Assembly: GCA_021521415.1 (NCBI GenBank)
Contig: JAIQDT010003778.1
Coordinates: forward strand, 124,001 to 188,000
Direction of reading: 5' to 3'
DNA: 64,000 bases
Source of the DNA: Bidens hawaiensis
Lineage: Eukaryota; Streptophyta; Magnoliopsida; Asterales; Asteraceae
Part shown: positions 23,501-36,591 of the stretch, piece by piece
Numbering within the stretch: position 1 is the stretch's first letter
Layout: every line of letters begins with the position of its first letter
Made by a program: the position numbers and the translations under genes
The notes under the pieces: model-generated
Told to the model about the DNA's origin: nothing
The model's input: the letters and a program-made list of their open reading frames with translations, nothing else
Databases searched by the model: none

Positions 23501-25719
23501 GAAACGTTACTTTTTTTACGCAATGTGAAAACCATATCCATTTACACAAAAGACGGGGCTGGTGGTGAGATGCAGTTGCTTCATCAAGTCCACAAGCAAC
23601 ATATTGGTGAACCTGGAGCTGAAAGCACCACATTTCAGCTTATGGTAAATCATATGCATGAAAACCGAGACGGATCAGACAAAAATCATTTCTTTGACAA
23701 ATTGAGAAGAAACAATGAAGTGGGTCTCCCATGGAAAAGTCAAAAACTTTTGTTGACTGAGAAAAGATTCTCTGAAGAAAAGTCAGATATTTGGTTGACC
23801 AGTGAATGCTTCGATGGCCGACACGGTAAACGAACCTCTGAAGCTAAAGACAGCAAATCTCATAAGTTTATTCCATGGGCTTGTGTGGCATCATGTTTAA
23901 GAACTATGGAAGCTGAAAAGAATTTTGTGGGTAAGGCGTTCTGTTTTTTACCGCTTCCAGTAAGTACGGGTCTTCCGGTGCATGTTAATGCGTATTTTGA
24001 ATTATCATCTAACCGAAGGGATATATGGTTTGGAAATGACATGGCGGGTGGTGGGAAAAAAAGGTCAGAATGGAACATGTACCTTCTAGAAGAAGTTGCT
24101 GCACCGGCTTATGGTCACTTGCTTGAAAAACTCACAATGGAAACCGAGTATTCTGATTCATTCTATTCTTTCTGGCCCACAACCGCCACATCAGGCCCAT
24201 GGGCTTCAATGATGCAGAACCTTCATAGCTTCATTGCTGATTCTGGTCTTCGTGTATTGTTTACTAAAGCAAGAGGTGGTCAATGGATATCAACCAAACA
24301 GGCCATTTTCCCTGATTTTAGTTTTGAGAATGCAAGTGATCTTATCGATGCATTGTCTGATGCGGGTTTGCCAATGACAACGATCCCGAAACCTCATGTG
24401 GAAAAATTTATGGAATTTTGTCAATCTTTGCATTTTCTCACACCTCACTTGCTAAGAACGCTGTTGGTTCGTCGGAAACGGGAGTTTCGTGACCGGAATG
24501 GAATGTTGTTGGCACTCGACTATTGCTTGCTTGATTTAAAAAGTCCAATTGAGCCCGATAGTTTATATGGGTTACCTCTTTTGCCTCTTTCTAATGGTTC
24601 GTTCACGGTTTTTGAGAAACGAGGGTTGAGTGATAGAGTTTATGTAGCTCGTGGAGATGCGTATAATCTTTTAAAGGATTCTGTTGGGAACCAACTTGTG
24701 GATTCTGAAATTTCTGATACCATTTATGGGAAGCTATGTGATATTGCCCAAAGTGAATTGTTCAACGCTTCATTTCTGAACTGTTATTTGCTTGAAAAGC
24801 TGTTTCTGAGATTACTTCCAGCAGAATGGATGCATGCGAAGCAGGTGACATGGGTTCCTGGTCAACGAGGTCAACCGACTTTGGAATGGATGAGGTTGTT
24901 GTGGAATTATTTAAATGCAAATTGTGATGATCTTTCTGTGTTTTCTAAGTGGCCAATTTTACCGGTTGGAGACGATCATCTTTTGCAACTTGTTGAGAAT
25001 TCATATGTGATTGAAGATGACGGATGGAGTGAGAACATGTCATCATTGTTGCTGAAAAGTGGATGCTTATTGTTAAGGCATGATCTTCAATTAGAGCATC
25101 CACATTTAAATAAATATGTGCAGTCTCCAACTGCGAGTGGCATTCTAAATGTATTGTTAGCAATTGCTTGTGAACCAGAGAAAATAGAACGGCTTTTTGT
25201 CTATGCATCAGAGGGTGAGCTACACGAGCTTAGGAGTTTCATTCTTCAATCCAAGTGGTTCTCTGGAGGCTTGCTGGATGAATCCCATATTAATATTATT
25301 AAAAGAATTCCCATGTTTGAGTCCTTCAGAAGTAGAAAGCTGGTTTCATTAACCAAGCCTACTAAATGGCTTACACCAGAAGGAATCCTTGAGGATCTTT
25401 TGGATGATGACTTTGTTCGTGTTGAATCAGAGAAAGAAAGAAAATTATTGAAAAAATATTTGGATATCCAGGAACCTTCTCGAGTGCAGTTTTATAAAAG
25501 TTATGTATTCAACCGTATGCCAGAACTCGTCTCTAAGCAGGGCGTTCTCTCAAATATTCTTGATGAAATCCGTGTTTTGATCAAGGAAGACAGCTTCTTC
25601 AAGAAAGAACTCATGATGACACCGTTTGTCCTCACAAATGGTGGATCTTTGCAAGAGCCACACATGTATGTTCTTAAGACCTTTCCTTTACATGGTTCAC
25701 TATTTTGTTTTTGATTACA

Positions 25720-26049
25720 GGCAAATTGGATTTTAATAGTCCTAACTATTATCTATTGACAGATAATAATCCAACTGACAATTTGACCAGTGACATTTCT
25801 ATTTTTCACTTTCGTTGCCAAGGGCAATTCCAGAAATATAATCATCAAAAATTTACACTTGATTTCCACTCAATTTCGCTCACAATGATGATTATGAACG
25901 AGATGAGGAAATTTACAAGTGAAATCGAGTGGAAATTAAGTGTAAATCTATGATGATTATGCTACTGGGATTGTCCATGTGCCATTTTCCCGGCATGAAT
26001 TATTATTAGCCAACGAATGATAGTTTGGATTATTTGAATCCAATCTGCC
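25720..26049. mobile_element. 330-bp fold-back MITE (Mutator-like) in sacsin intron 3
   Basis: The left arm begins GGCAAATTGGATTTTAATAG and the right arm, read in reverse complement, begins GGCAGATTGGATTCAAATAA. Complementarity continues through almost the whole element, including AATCATCA...TTTACACTT...TTTCCACTC, so the transcript would be one long hairpin. The flanks TTGATTACA (25711-25719) and TTAATTATA (26050-26058) match at 7 of 9 positions, which fits the 9-bp target duplication of Mutator-like elements. Confidence 0.72.
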
Positions 26050-26061
26050 TTAATTATATTC

Positions 26062-26096
<35 letters not shown>

Positions 26097-27716
26097 ATAT
26101 GTTATGTACATGACATGCCTTTTTTACAGGCTATATGATCCACGTGTACCTGAGCTACAAAACTTTCTGCACAAGGAGTTGTTCCCTTCTGAAAAGTTTA
26201 CCGACCCAGAAACTCTGGAGATGTTAGTTACCCTTGGGTTAAGGCAAACCCTAGGTATTAAGGGTTTGCTTGACTGTGCCAGGTCAGTGTCTATGTGGCA
26301 TGATGCAATGGATCCGGATGCTGTTGTGAGCGCGAAGAGATTACTTGGTTGTTTAGATGCATTGGCATTCAAGCTCTCAACCGAGGAAGTGGAATTCAGT
26401 TTTAATGAATTTGGGACTGCAGGGGAAAGCGACATCAGCTTGCCAGATTATTACACAGATAACCCGCTTGATCAAATGCCTGGTGAAGAGTTTTGGTCTG
26501 AACTGAGAACCATTCGTTGGTGTCCTGTTTATGTGGACCCGCCTTTTCAAGGACTTCCATGGTTATCATCACCTCAAGAAATTGCTGAACCAGATGCAGT
26601 TAGACCCAAATCACAGATGTGGCTCAGTTCATCCATGATGCGCATACTGGACGGTGAATGTAAGTCGGTGTATGCGCAACGCATGCTTGATGGACAGAGA
26701 GGTTACCTATAAGCATTTTGTCTACTCAACTAGTTGCTCTATCAAATTCCTATACACAACTCAAGAAGAACTCAGATTTGGATTCAGAATTTGAAGTTTC
26801 TTTACAGGAGCATATGCCCATTCTTTATTCAAATCTGCAAGAATATGTTGGTACTGATGAGTTTGAGCTTCTTAAAGCTTCCCTCAATGGAGTTAATTGG
26901 GTTTGGATTGGAGATGATTTTGTAACCGTTGAAGCTCTTGCATTTGACTCACCTGTAAAATATAGTCCATATTTATACGTCGTTCCATCTGAATTATCAG
27001 TTTTTAGAGATTTGCTTTTGGCTCTGGGAGTTAGGCTTAATTTTAATGTCTCTGACTATGCTAATGTTCTTCAACGGTTACAAGACGATGTTAGAGGGTC
27101 ACCACTCTCAGAAGACCAGCTGAGTTTTGTCCTTTGTGTTTTAGAGGCCGTTGCAGAGTGTCAGTTAGATAAAGGAAAGCTTGAGTCGTCTAGTAGTCCA
27201 TTATTGGTCCCTGATTTTCAAGGAGTTCTTATGCCTTCACGGAATGTTATGTATAACGATGCACCTTGGTTGGACAATAATACCCTTCTGGGAAAATGTA
27301 TCATACATTCTAGTATCAGTAATGATCTGGCAAACAGGCTCGGGATTTAATCTCTTCGCTCCATGTCTTTAGCCAGTGAAGATTTACCATGCATGGACTA
27401 TGCCAAAATCTGTGAACTTCTTGAGTTGTATGGAGGCAAGGATTTCCTTTTATTTGATCTTATTGAGCTCGCAGATTGCTGTAAAGCCAGAAAGCTGCAC
27501 ATTATATTTGACAAGCGTGAACATCCATGCCAATCGTTGCTGCAGCAAAATTTAGGTACGGATTGATCAAATTTCCGTGAATTATTACTTTATATTCAGT
27601 TGAGATGAATTTATGCTTTGTGAAGGGCTAATCGAATAAAAAGTAATCAATCATGGTCAAATATCAGTCAAACCATCAAAGTGTTATAAATTTTCATCTA
27701 AAGTGACCTACATTTA

Positions 27717-27955
27717 GAATTTTGAGTTAGGGTAATCTGACCCGGTCACCCGGTTATATAGTTAAACTGATACCGTGGCAGTTGATATGCCGGTAATTTT
27801 GACCAAGCTGACTGTTTTTATCTGATGTACCTACTTTTAGAATTTTGTGTTAGGGTAATCTGACCCGGTCACCTGGTTATATAGTTGAACTGATACCGTG
27901 GCAGTTGATATGCCGGTAATTTTGAACAAGATGACTGTTTTTATCTGATGTGGAC
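27717..27955 (+). repeat. ~120-bp tandem duplication in sacsin intron 4
   Basis: Two adjacent copies start GAATTTTG(A/T)GTTAGGG and run through AATCTGACCCGGTCACC, GATACCGTGGCAGTTGATAT and GACTGTTTTTATCTGATGT. They differ at only a few positions, so the duplication is young relative to neighbouring repeats. Confidence 0.85.
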
Positions 27956-30900
27956 CTGGGAAGTGGGAACTGTTTTAACTTAGAAAACACCTTAAAATTG
28001 GAATTCTTACTTAACTTTGATGGTTTTGGTGGTAAAAAATGTTGGTTACCTGAAGGAAAAATTTGAGCAAAGTTGGTTACTTTTATGTGCTATCTGCTGT
28101 TCTTAAAGTATGATATGATATGTTGGAGCCTGTTTTGCATACAAAATGGTGCTTCTATTCACCCTCAAGTTGGTTACTTATTTTGGGAACTGGACTTCAT
28201 TTTAACCATAATATATAAATATACGTGCATACATACATGCATATTTCTGAAGTAATGTTTTTTTTGAGTTTTATAATGACGTTTACCTTATGATTATGCT
28301 GCTTTACAGGAGATTTTCAAGGACCTGCACTAGTTGCTGTTCTTGAAGGAGCCAGTTTAAGTAGGGAAGAAATATCAAGCCTCCAATTTCTTCCTCCTTG
28401 GGGTTTAAGGGGTGACATGCTTAATTATGGGTTAGGGTTGATGAGCTGTTATTCTATAACTGATGTTCCTTCAGTTGTATCTGGTGGGTATTTATATATG
28501 TTTGATCCTCGTGGTATGGCTTTTGCTCTTCCTTCAAGTCGTTCTCCTGCTGCGAAGATGTTTACTTTAACAGGTATTGGCATATTCTGTTACTTATTTG
28601 AAAATTTTATCAAGCTTCATCTAGTTAGGCTAGTTTATAATCTGTTCCTCTATTTATTAATGTTTATCTATATTATTGTTTAACTGCAGGCACCAATTTA
28701 ACTGAACGATTCCGTGATCAGTTTAGTCCTATGTTTGTTGGTCAAAAAGTTCCATGGTCAAATGATTCTACTGTTATACGGATGCCTATTTCATCGAAGT
28801 TCATTGAAGACGAGGGTGAATCTGGATGGACAGAAATAACAAAAATATTTGAAAATTTTATAAAACACGCATCTAGAACCATTGTATTTCTGAAGTCAGT
28901 TTCAGAGGTAATAATTTCTTGTACATTATTGTAATGCAGTTTTATTAGTAATTGCAGCTGTACTTGACAAATTATGCCTTTGTTGTAATTTTGTGCAAAA
29001 TTCAGGTGTCATTGTCAACATGGGAGGAAAAAGAGCCACAACCTTCACAAGATTTTCTGATATATGTGGATCCATCACATGCTGCATTAAGGAATCCATT
29101 CTCAGAAAAGAAATGGAAGAAGTTTCACTTATCAAATCTATTTGGTACATCAAGTTCTGCAGTCAGGGTGCATGCTTTAGATATAAATTTGCACCAAAAG
29201 GGATCAATGGTTGTGGACTGTTGGCTTGTTGTACTTTACTTGGGTTCTGGTCAAACAAGAAACATGGCTCTCGATAGGTATTAAATATTAACGTTCCATT
29301 TGTCAGTTATGCACACTTTTGCAACAAATACTTATCATTTTTAATTCCAGGCGATACCTTGCTTACAACCTGACACCTGCCGCTGGTGTGGCTGTACACA
29401 TTTTAAGAAATGGACATCTGGCTGACGTCCCTACAACCCGTTCCATCATGTCTCCACTTCCTTTATCTGATTGTATCAGCATGCCGGTTGCTATTCTTGG
29501 TTGTTTTCTCGCGCGCTACAATCGAGGCCGTTACATTTTTACGTACCAAGATGATGAATCTTTATCTAGAGCACAACCAGATGCAGGAAACCAGTTAAAA
29601 GAAGCATGGAATCGAGAACTAATGACTTGTGTGCAGGATTCATACGTAAGGGTAGTTTTGGAAATGTTTAAGATAAGAAGAGACCCTTCATCTTCAACAC
29701 TCGATTCACGAGCAGCTCATTCAATTCACATGGCTTTGAATGCGTGTGGTAGCCAGATATATTCCTTTTGGCCCACGTCTACTGGGAAGTTAATATTTAA
29801 TGATACCGAAGATGCTCATGATTTAGTAATGACAAAAACCCTTAAAGCTGATTGGTACTGTTTGGTTGACCATGTCATAAAGCCGTTCTATTATCGTCTT
29901 GTTGACCTTCCTGTTTGGCAGTTATATTCTGGTAATATAGTCAAAGCTGAAGAGGGCATGTTTCTTTCACAACCTGGAAGTAGAATTGGCGGCAATGTGC
30001 TTCCCACTACAGTTTGTGCTTTTGTTAAAGAACATTATCAAGTATTTTCAGTACCATGGGAATTAGTGTCCGAAATTCAGTCAATTGGGTTCCGTATACG
30101 AGAAATTAAACCGAAAATGGTCCGTGACCATCTTAGACTTTCTCCAACTTCAATCAATATACCGTCGATTGATACTTACGTGGACGTTTTAGAATATTGT
30201 TTATCAGATATTCAGCTTCTAGAACCATCTAATGATGACGGGCCAAGTACGTTTAATGGTGACTGGCCCAGTCCACCAGAGCCCAGTGGGCCCTACAGGT
30301 CAACAACTTTGACTTCACCGGGCCAAGGAGACCCAATAAAAATGATGGCTAGTTTAAGCAGGGCTCTGTTTGACTTTGGGCGTGGCGTTGTTGAAGACAT
30401 TGGTCGGGGTGGTGGTTCGTTTTCCGAAAGGCACAACTTCCCAGGACCTAGTTTTGATGGTCAAAGCAGAGGTCCGGACCGCTATCTTTTAAAAGTAGCC
30501 AATGAGCTTAAAGGCTTACCGTGCCCCACTGCATCAAGTCATCTTACTAAACTTGGGTTGACCGAACTTTGGGTAGGAAACGAGCAGCAGCAATCACTTA
30601 TGACCCCTTTGGCGTCAATGTTTATCCGTCCACATATATTAGAGAGACCGATTTTGGCCTGATTCTTTACTGATGATGATTTGATACCATTATTAAAACT
30701 GAACTTATTTTCTCCACGTTTGCTTGCTGAGCACATGAGTTCGCTTTTTCATGAAAATTGGGTGAACCATGTCATGCACTCGAGTCCAGCCCCTTGGTTC
30801 TCATGGGAAAATAACGCAAATTCGGTTCGTGAAGGTGGGCCCTCTTGGAACTGGGTGAAATTCTTTTGGAAAAGCTTCAGTGGGTCCCAAGATCTACCAC

Positions 30901-32534
30901 TCTTCTCTGATTGGCCGATAGCTCCTGCCTTACTTGGTAGACCCATTTTATGCCGTGTAAAGCATTGTAATCTTATATTCATTCCGCCTATTTTACCAGA
31001 TTCCGACTCGGAAAATGCTGTTACAAAGTGGGGTCTTGAAGATGATGACATGGCGTTTTTGGATTCCTCACCTGAAGAGGTTTGGCCTTATATGTTAGCC
31101 TTTAAAGTTACTGATAAAAAGTACCCGTGGCTGTACTCATTGCTTAACCAATGCAACATACCAATAGTTGATCCCATTTTCATGGACTGTGTTCCTTCAC
31201 TTAACTTTTTTCCAGCTATTGGTCAATCATTGGGTCAAACCATAGCCACCAAACTCGTTTCAGCTAAACACTCTGGTTATTTACCTGAATTGACCTCGTT
31301 CCTAGCATCAGACTGTGATCAATTGTTCTCACTTTTGGCTTCTGATTTCTCATCCAACGGCTCTGATTACACAAGGCAAGATCTCGAAGTGTTGCGTGAT
31401 TTACCGATTTACAAAACTGTTACCGGAACTTACAAAAAGTTGAACATCCAGGAAACATGTATGATTGCTTCAAACACTTTCCTAAAGCCATATAATGATC
31501 AGTGCCTGTTTTACGGGTCAGAGTCGGTTGAGAGTCAACTGGTCAAAGCACTTGGAGTCACCGAGTTGCAAGATAAACAAATACTGGTTAGGTTTTCATT
31601 GCCGGAGTTTGAAAATAAGTCTCAATCAGAACAGGAGGATGTATTAATATATCTTTACATGAATTGGGATGATCTCCAACAAGAATCTTCAGTCATTGAA
31701 ACGTTAAAAGATACCAAATTTGTAAAAAGTGCTGATGAGCAATCTGGAGATTTTCACAAACCAAAAGACTTGTTTGACCCTGGTGATTCACTATTAGCAT
31801 CAGTTTTTAATGGTGAGCTTCAAAAGTTTCCTGGTGAAAGGTTTGTTTCAGATGGATGGCTTAACATATTAAGAAAAGTGGGCCTTCAAAACACTGGTGA
31901 TCCGGATATTGTTCTAGAATGTGCTAGAAGAGTCGAGTTTCTTGGGGCTGAAAGTATGAAAACATAAATCTTCAGGGTTTGTTGATGATTTTGAAGAAGA
32001 TTTTTCAAACACGAGAACTGAAGTTCCTGTAGGGATCTGGTCATTAGCTGAGACTCTTATCAGTGCAATATTTGCAAATTTTGCTATTCTTTATAGCAAT
32101 AACTTTTGTAACACTCTTGGCAAGATTGCATGTGTTCCTGCTGAAAAAGGATTTCCATCTGTAAGTGGAAAGAAAGGAGGTAAAAGAGCACTTTGTTTTT
32201 ATAGTGAGGCCATTTTGTTGAAGGATTGGCCACTTGCATGGAGCTCTGCTCCCATTCTTTCCAAACAAAGCATGGTCCCACCTGAGTACTCGTGGGGCCC
32301 TCTTCAATTAAGGAGCCCTCCTCCTTTTAGTATGGTTTTAAAGCATCTGCAGGTACGAATTATGATCTCTTTTTTTTTTAATATTTGGCGGGTCAAAACG
32401 TGTTTGAATGACTCAATGACCCACCTGGCAACTCTTCTTTGTATACAGTTTTATAATTTACTAACGTACTGAATTTGATTACAAAGACTATATTCCCTGT
32501 TTAACCTGTTAAGAGGAAAACGCTTAATTCAAAC

Positions 32535-32936
32535 CTAGGGGTGTAAACAAGCTAAGCCACTGATGAGCTACTCAAGACTGGCTTGCTAAAAGTTCTAATC
32601 GAGCCGAGCTTAAGCAAGCTCAAGCCTACTAATTAGCTTGTTTAATAAACGAGCCCGAGCTTCACTTATCGAGCTGGCTCATGAACCTAAACTAGCCTAT
32701 TATTTATATGATTCTTATTTAGCATACTAAATATATATTATGTTATATATAAAAATTACAATTAAAAAACATGTGAAAGGTAATGATAAATCTATATAAA
32801 TTAAATAGTAAATAATAAACGAGCCGAGCTTGAACTTGGAAAATTACCAACCGAGCTTGAGCTTTGGTGAGTTAAACGAGTGGAGCTTGAGCCTAGTCGA
32901 GCTCGGGCTTTGCTTGGCTCGTTGTAACTCTTAACA
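32535..32936. repeat. GAGCTC-rich dispersed repeat, copy 2 (sacsin intron)
   Basis: It begins CTAGGGGTGTAAACAAGC and ends in GGCTCGTTGTAACTCTTA, a degenerate inverted pair. GAGCCGAGCTT words lie on both arms around an AT-rich centre. The flanking octamers (TTCAAACC and ACAAAACC) are only partly alike, so a target duplication is not proved. Confidence 0.6.
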
Positions 32937-33748
32937 AAACCAACCCGTTTTGAAGTATTAGCTTGGTTTACCGCCTTTAAATGTAGTGAGAATCAAAAGA
33001 TTAACCAACCTAATGATGCTTGCAGGCTATTGGAAGAAATTTTGGTGAAGACACTTTAGCTCATTGGCCTAATGAGTCAGGCTTGAAATCTGTTGAGGAA
33101 ACATCTTTTGAGATTTTCAAATACCTGGACAAAATTTGGGGCACACTATCTTCCTCAGGTAATTTTAATTTCCAATCTTTTCGGTTACATGGCTTTTGCT
33201 TATTGAACAACTAAAATATTATATTCTCATCTTTTTATTCCCAGATGTATCAGAGTTGAAACAAGTAGCATTCATTCCCACTGCTAACGGGACCCGTTTA
33301 GTTACTTCAAGCTCTCTTTTTGCCCGTTTGACTATAAACCTTTCCCCATTTGCGTTTGAACTTCCTTCACTCTACCTGCCATTTGTCAAGATTCTTAAAG
33401 AACTAGGGCTCCAAGACACGCTGTCTATTTCTAGTGCAATGATTATTCTTTCAAATCTTCAAAAATCTTGTGGGTATCAACGTTTAAATCCTAATGAGCT
33501 CCGTGCAGTCATGGAAATTCTACATTTTCTTTGTGATGAAACCCTAGATTCCAAATGGGAATCTGAGTTGATTGTTCCTGATGATGGTTGCAGACTCGTT
33601 CATGCGAATGCATGTGTATATTGATCCCTATGGCTTGTGGTATGTGAAGTATATTGATTCATCAAGGTTGAGGTTTGTTCAACATGATGTTTCAGAGAGG
33701 TTGTGTTCGGCTTTTCACATGAGAAAGCTTTCTGATGTTGTTGTGGAG

Positions 33749-34430
33749 GTATTAGACATCTTGTTTTACCTTTAGTTATCATCTGCTCTAGGGGTGTTTG
33801 GATTATAATCAGTTTTTAAAAGCTTGGACGAAGTGATTATTTAGGGGTCAGATAATTGGTTTTTTGGATACTCAGTTTTTATAGTTAGCCTTTTGAAACA
33901 AAACTGATTATTTACGCAAGTATGAAAGTTACTTATTTACCCCTCTTTTTTGCTTCATCTTAAAGACAACTGACATTATAATTATTAGTAATACCATTAA
34001 GGAAAAAAGATGTTTGTTAGAATTACGGGTGTGCATGGGTCGGCTTGGGTCGATTTTGGGCTCAAACAGAACCAAAAAACTGAAAATTTAGTTTTTAGGC
34101 TTTCGATAACCGTTGTGTTGTTTGGTTTCTGTTTTTACCATTTGGACTTGAAGTTTTTGGGCCGAAAAATAGATGACCCAAAATATGAATTTGGGTCTAC
34201 TTTTTTTTTTTGTTAATCATCGTTTAATTTACCTAAATATTTGGGCTACACTATTTATTAGTTTTTCTTCTTGTAAATTACTTGAGATTCAAAAAATAAA
34301 GAAATGTAATCCATCCATTAAAATTCAGCAACAGAAGTCTCTCTCTCTTTTTTTTCCCGGTTTCTACGGCTTCAGTTTGATTGTATTAAAGTCCGTTCAT
34401 TTTTTTGTTATTCGGTACATCCATTAAAAT
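33749..34430. other. Repeat-filled gap in the sacsin-like coding region
   Basis: Exon sequence stops at a usable donor (KLSDVVVE|GT) and resumes at HRALYYVDRL. In plant sacsins I recall these two segments are separated by roughly a hundred residues. The gap instead holds a CTAGGGGTGTTTGGATTATA repeat (from about 33789) and a GGGTGTGCATGGGTCGG repeat (from about 34027), both with hAT-like starts, plus T-rich DNA. Confidence 0.55.
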
Positions 34431-35382
34431 TCACCGAGCCCTCTACTACGTTGACCGATTGACTACGCGTATGCTAATCGTTGAACCGCCAACTTATGTC
34501 TCTGTTCTCGACCTTGTGTCAATTGTTGTGAGCCATGTTTTGGGGTCTCCAATCGTGTTACCGATTGGTTCGTTATTTCTTTGTCCGGAAGGTTCTGAAA
34601 CCGCAGTTGTTAATATCCTTAAACTTACAGCCAATGAGAGGACGACAGATGGCATAGGTAGTGGAAATGGGTTTCTGGGTCGGGATATTCTTCCACAAGA
34701 TGCAATGCAAGTGCAACTTCACCCGTTAAGACCGTTCTATAAAGGAGAGATTGTCGCATGGAGGAATCAAAATGGAGAGAAATTGAAATATGGAAAGATT
34801 CCCGAGAATGTGAGACCATCAGCAGGACAAGCACTTTATAGATTTAGCCTTGAAACGTTTCCTGGGAAAATTGAAGCTGTTCTTTCTTCGCATGTTTTCT
34901 CGTTTAAAAGTTTATCCATTGGGAACGAATCTTCATCGCATGTGATGTCTGATGACAGTGATAATACAGTTGGCAGTATCCATGTTGACCCTGCTGACCA
35001 ACCCAGAGGGTCTCAAGGAGTGAAGTCAAGAAATCAGGTTTTTATATTATTTTTTTGTTTACATTTTTGATATTGGATAATACAAAGGTTGCTAATTTTA
35101 ATAATATTTTGACAGACACAACCGATTAAAGAACTTGAGCATGGTCGTGTGTCGGCCCATGAGTTGGTTCAAGCGGTTCAAGAGATGCTGTCGGCTGCTG
35201 GAATTAGAATGGATACCGAGAAGCAGTCTCTGTTGCAAACAACTTTGTCCCTGCAAGAACAACTAAAGGAATCTCACACAGCACTGTTACTCGAGCAGGT
35301 ATATGCATCTTTAATTCTTTATTGACAAAGCAATATATACATCACCACCACCGACACCTTTATCGTCGCCCGTAGCCACTAC

Positions 35383-35970
35383 GGGTGTAAACGAGTAAAT
35401 CGAGCTCGGCTCATTTGGCTTAACAGTAATTATGTTCGAGTCGAGCTTGATTTGTTTATTATTTATTTGTTATTTGAATATATAACATACAGTTTCTTTT
35501 TTATATATATATATATATATATATTTATACTTGCAATAATATAAAGCGCACCCTTAATATTATTTTGTTGTATTTGTCATAACTACAACTGTAACTGTTT
35601 GCCAAAACATAACACCAATGGCCCCCAAAGTGTATGGACATTGACTTGTTCCGTTAAGTATGAGTGAAATGTCCAAAATACCCTAAGTTAATTCTGATTA
35701 TTACCATGTAATTCACGCAAACAGTTGGTCACAAGTTGTACTTTTTGGAACTTGGGGATTAAAGGCGCAATATGAACAAACCCACATGGACCGTCAGTGT
35801 AGTTAAATCCTATTTGTATTTTGTAATATATTTTATTATATAAATACAAATTATTATAATTATATAATAATAAATAAGAGTCCTTTAGGCTTGCGAGATA
35901 TGATGCTTTGGCTCTAGCTCGTTTATTAAACAAGCTTATTTTTAGGCTCGGCCTAAATGCGGTATTACAC
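35383..35970. repeat. GAGCTC-rich dispersed repeat, copy 3, split by AT-rich DNA (sacsin intron)
   Basis: The left end ACGGGTGTAAACGAG with ATCGAGCTCGGCTC (35383-35450) and the right end TAGGCTCGGCCTAAATGC...TATTACAC (about 35885-35968) look like the two halves of one family member. They are pushed apart by about 400 bp containing a (TA)n run and unrelated sequence. Confidence 0.5.
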
Positions 35971-36591
35971 ACTTAAAGTTCTATTGTTTCACCTGTATTT
36001 TATGTCATCTTTGCAGGAAAAGTCGGTAACTGCAGCAAAAGAAGCGGACATAGCTAAAGCAGCATGGCTTTGCAGAATATGTTTGACGAATGAAATAGAT
36101 ATAACCATTGTGCCATGTGGTCATGTGTTATGTCGTCGATGTTCGTCTGCTGTATCTCGATGCCCGTTTTGTCGGCTACAAGTTTCTAATACCATTAAAA
36201 TATATCGTCCATGATAGACTTAAAAGTGCTAAAGATACAGAGTCTGTTCTTTTTGAGGTTTTATCAGCTTTCCAAAGACTTTGAACGGCTGGTTTCGATT
36301 ACAGTCACGAGTATATATGGTTTGTTTATATTCTTTTAGGTGATATTATGATTTTGAATATGTATGCATAGTGAAACTTGTATCATGCAACTGAGGTAGC
36401 AAACAGTTGCATATATAGAATCTATTGTACAGAAGGTACCCATCAAATTAATTTCAAAATGTATTTTCTCAACACTTTACTTCAAAATGCTTTTTAATCT
36501 TTTGAAGCTTCGTTGAGCGAACAACACAGATTGCGCAATATTAGAAAGGCTATCTAAGTTCTTAGCATGAACCGTTGTTCTATGTATGTGC

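Larger units (their letters stand above)
16539..36214 (+). pseudogene. Sacsin-like giant with RING finger (plant sacsin, At5g23110 type), multiply disrupted
   Basis: Intact plant sacsins are ~4,700-residue chaperone-like proteins with repeated HSP90-type ATPase/sacsin modules and a C-terminal RING. Exon blocks: 16539-16915, 18907-19615, 19794-25665, 26130-27555, 28310-28573, 28690-28907, 29006-29277, 29351-32352, 33026-33158, 33245-33748, about 34430-35037, 35116-35298, 36017-36214. ATPase modules start at LTRRIREVLLNYPEGTTVLK (exon 1) and LTTRLRHILEMYADGPGTLF (about 22880); a weaker third is near 27390. The end is a C3HC4 RING: CRIC...CGHVLCRRC...CPFC. Lesions: frameshifts near 18990, 19413, 23021, 26689, 31965 and 33619; stops replacing sense codons at 27348-27350 (TAA) and 30660-30662 (TGA); and a coding block missing between 33748 and 34430. 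Splice sites are otherwise well kept, so it is not a processed copy. Decay looks recent. A poor assembly could explain some single-base shifts but not all lesions. Confidence 0.88.

Noticed and set aside
25705..25953. Frame following sacsin exon 3
   Set aside because: It lies in the hairpin MITE within the intron. The donor at 25666 and acceptor at 26129 restore the sacsin frame exactly (QEPHM-LYDPR).
16539..36214. Several separate genes instead of one sacsin-like locus
   Set aside because: The open segments follow the order of one plant sacsin protein, and intron phases join across them. The breaks are single-base shifts or stops within continuous homology.
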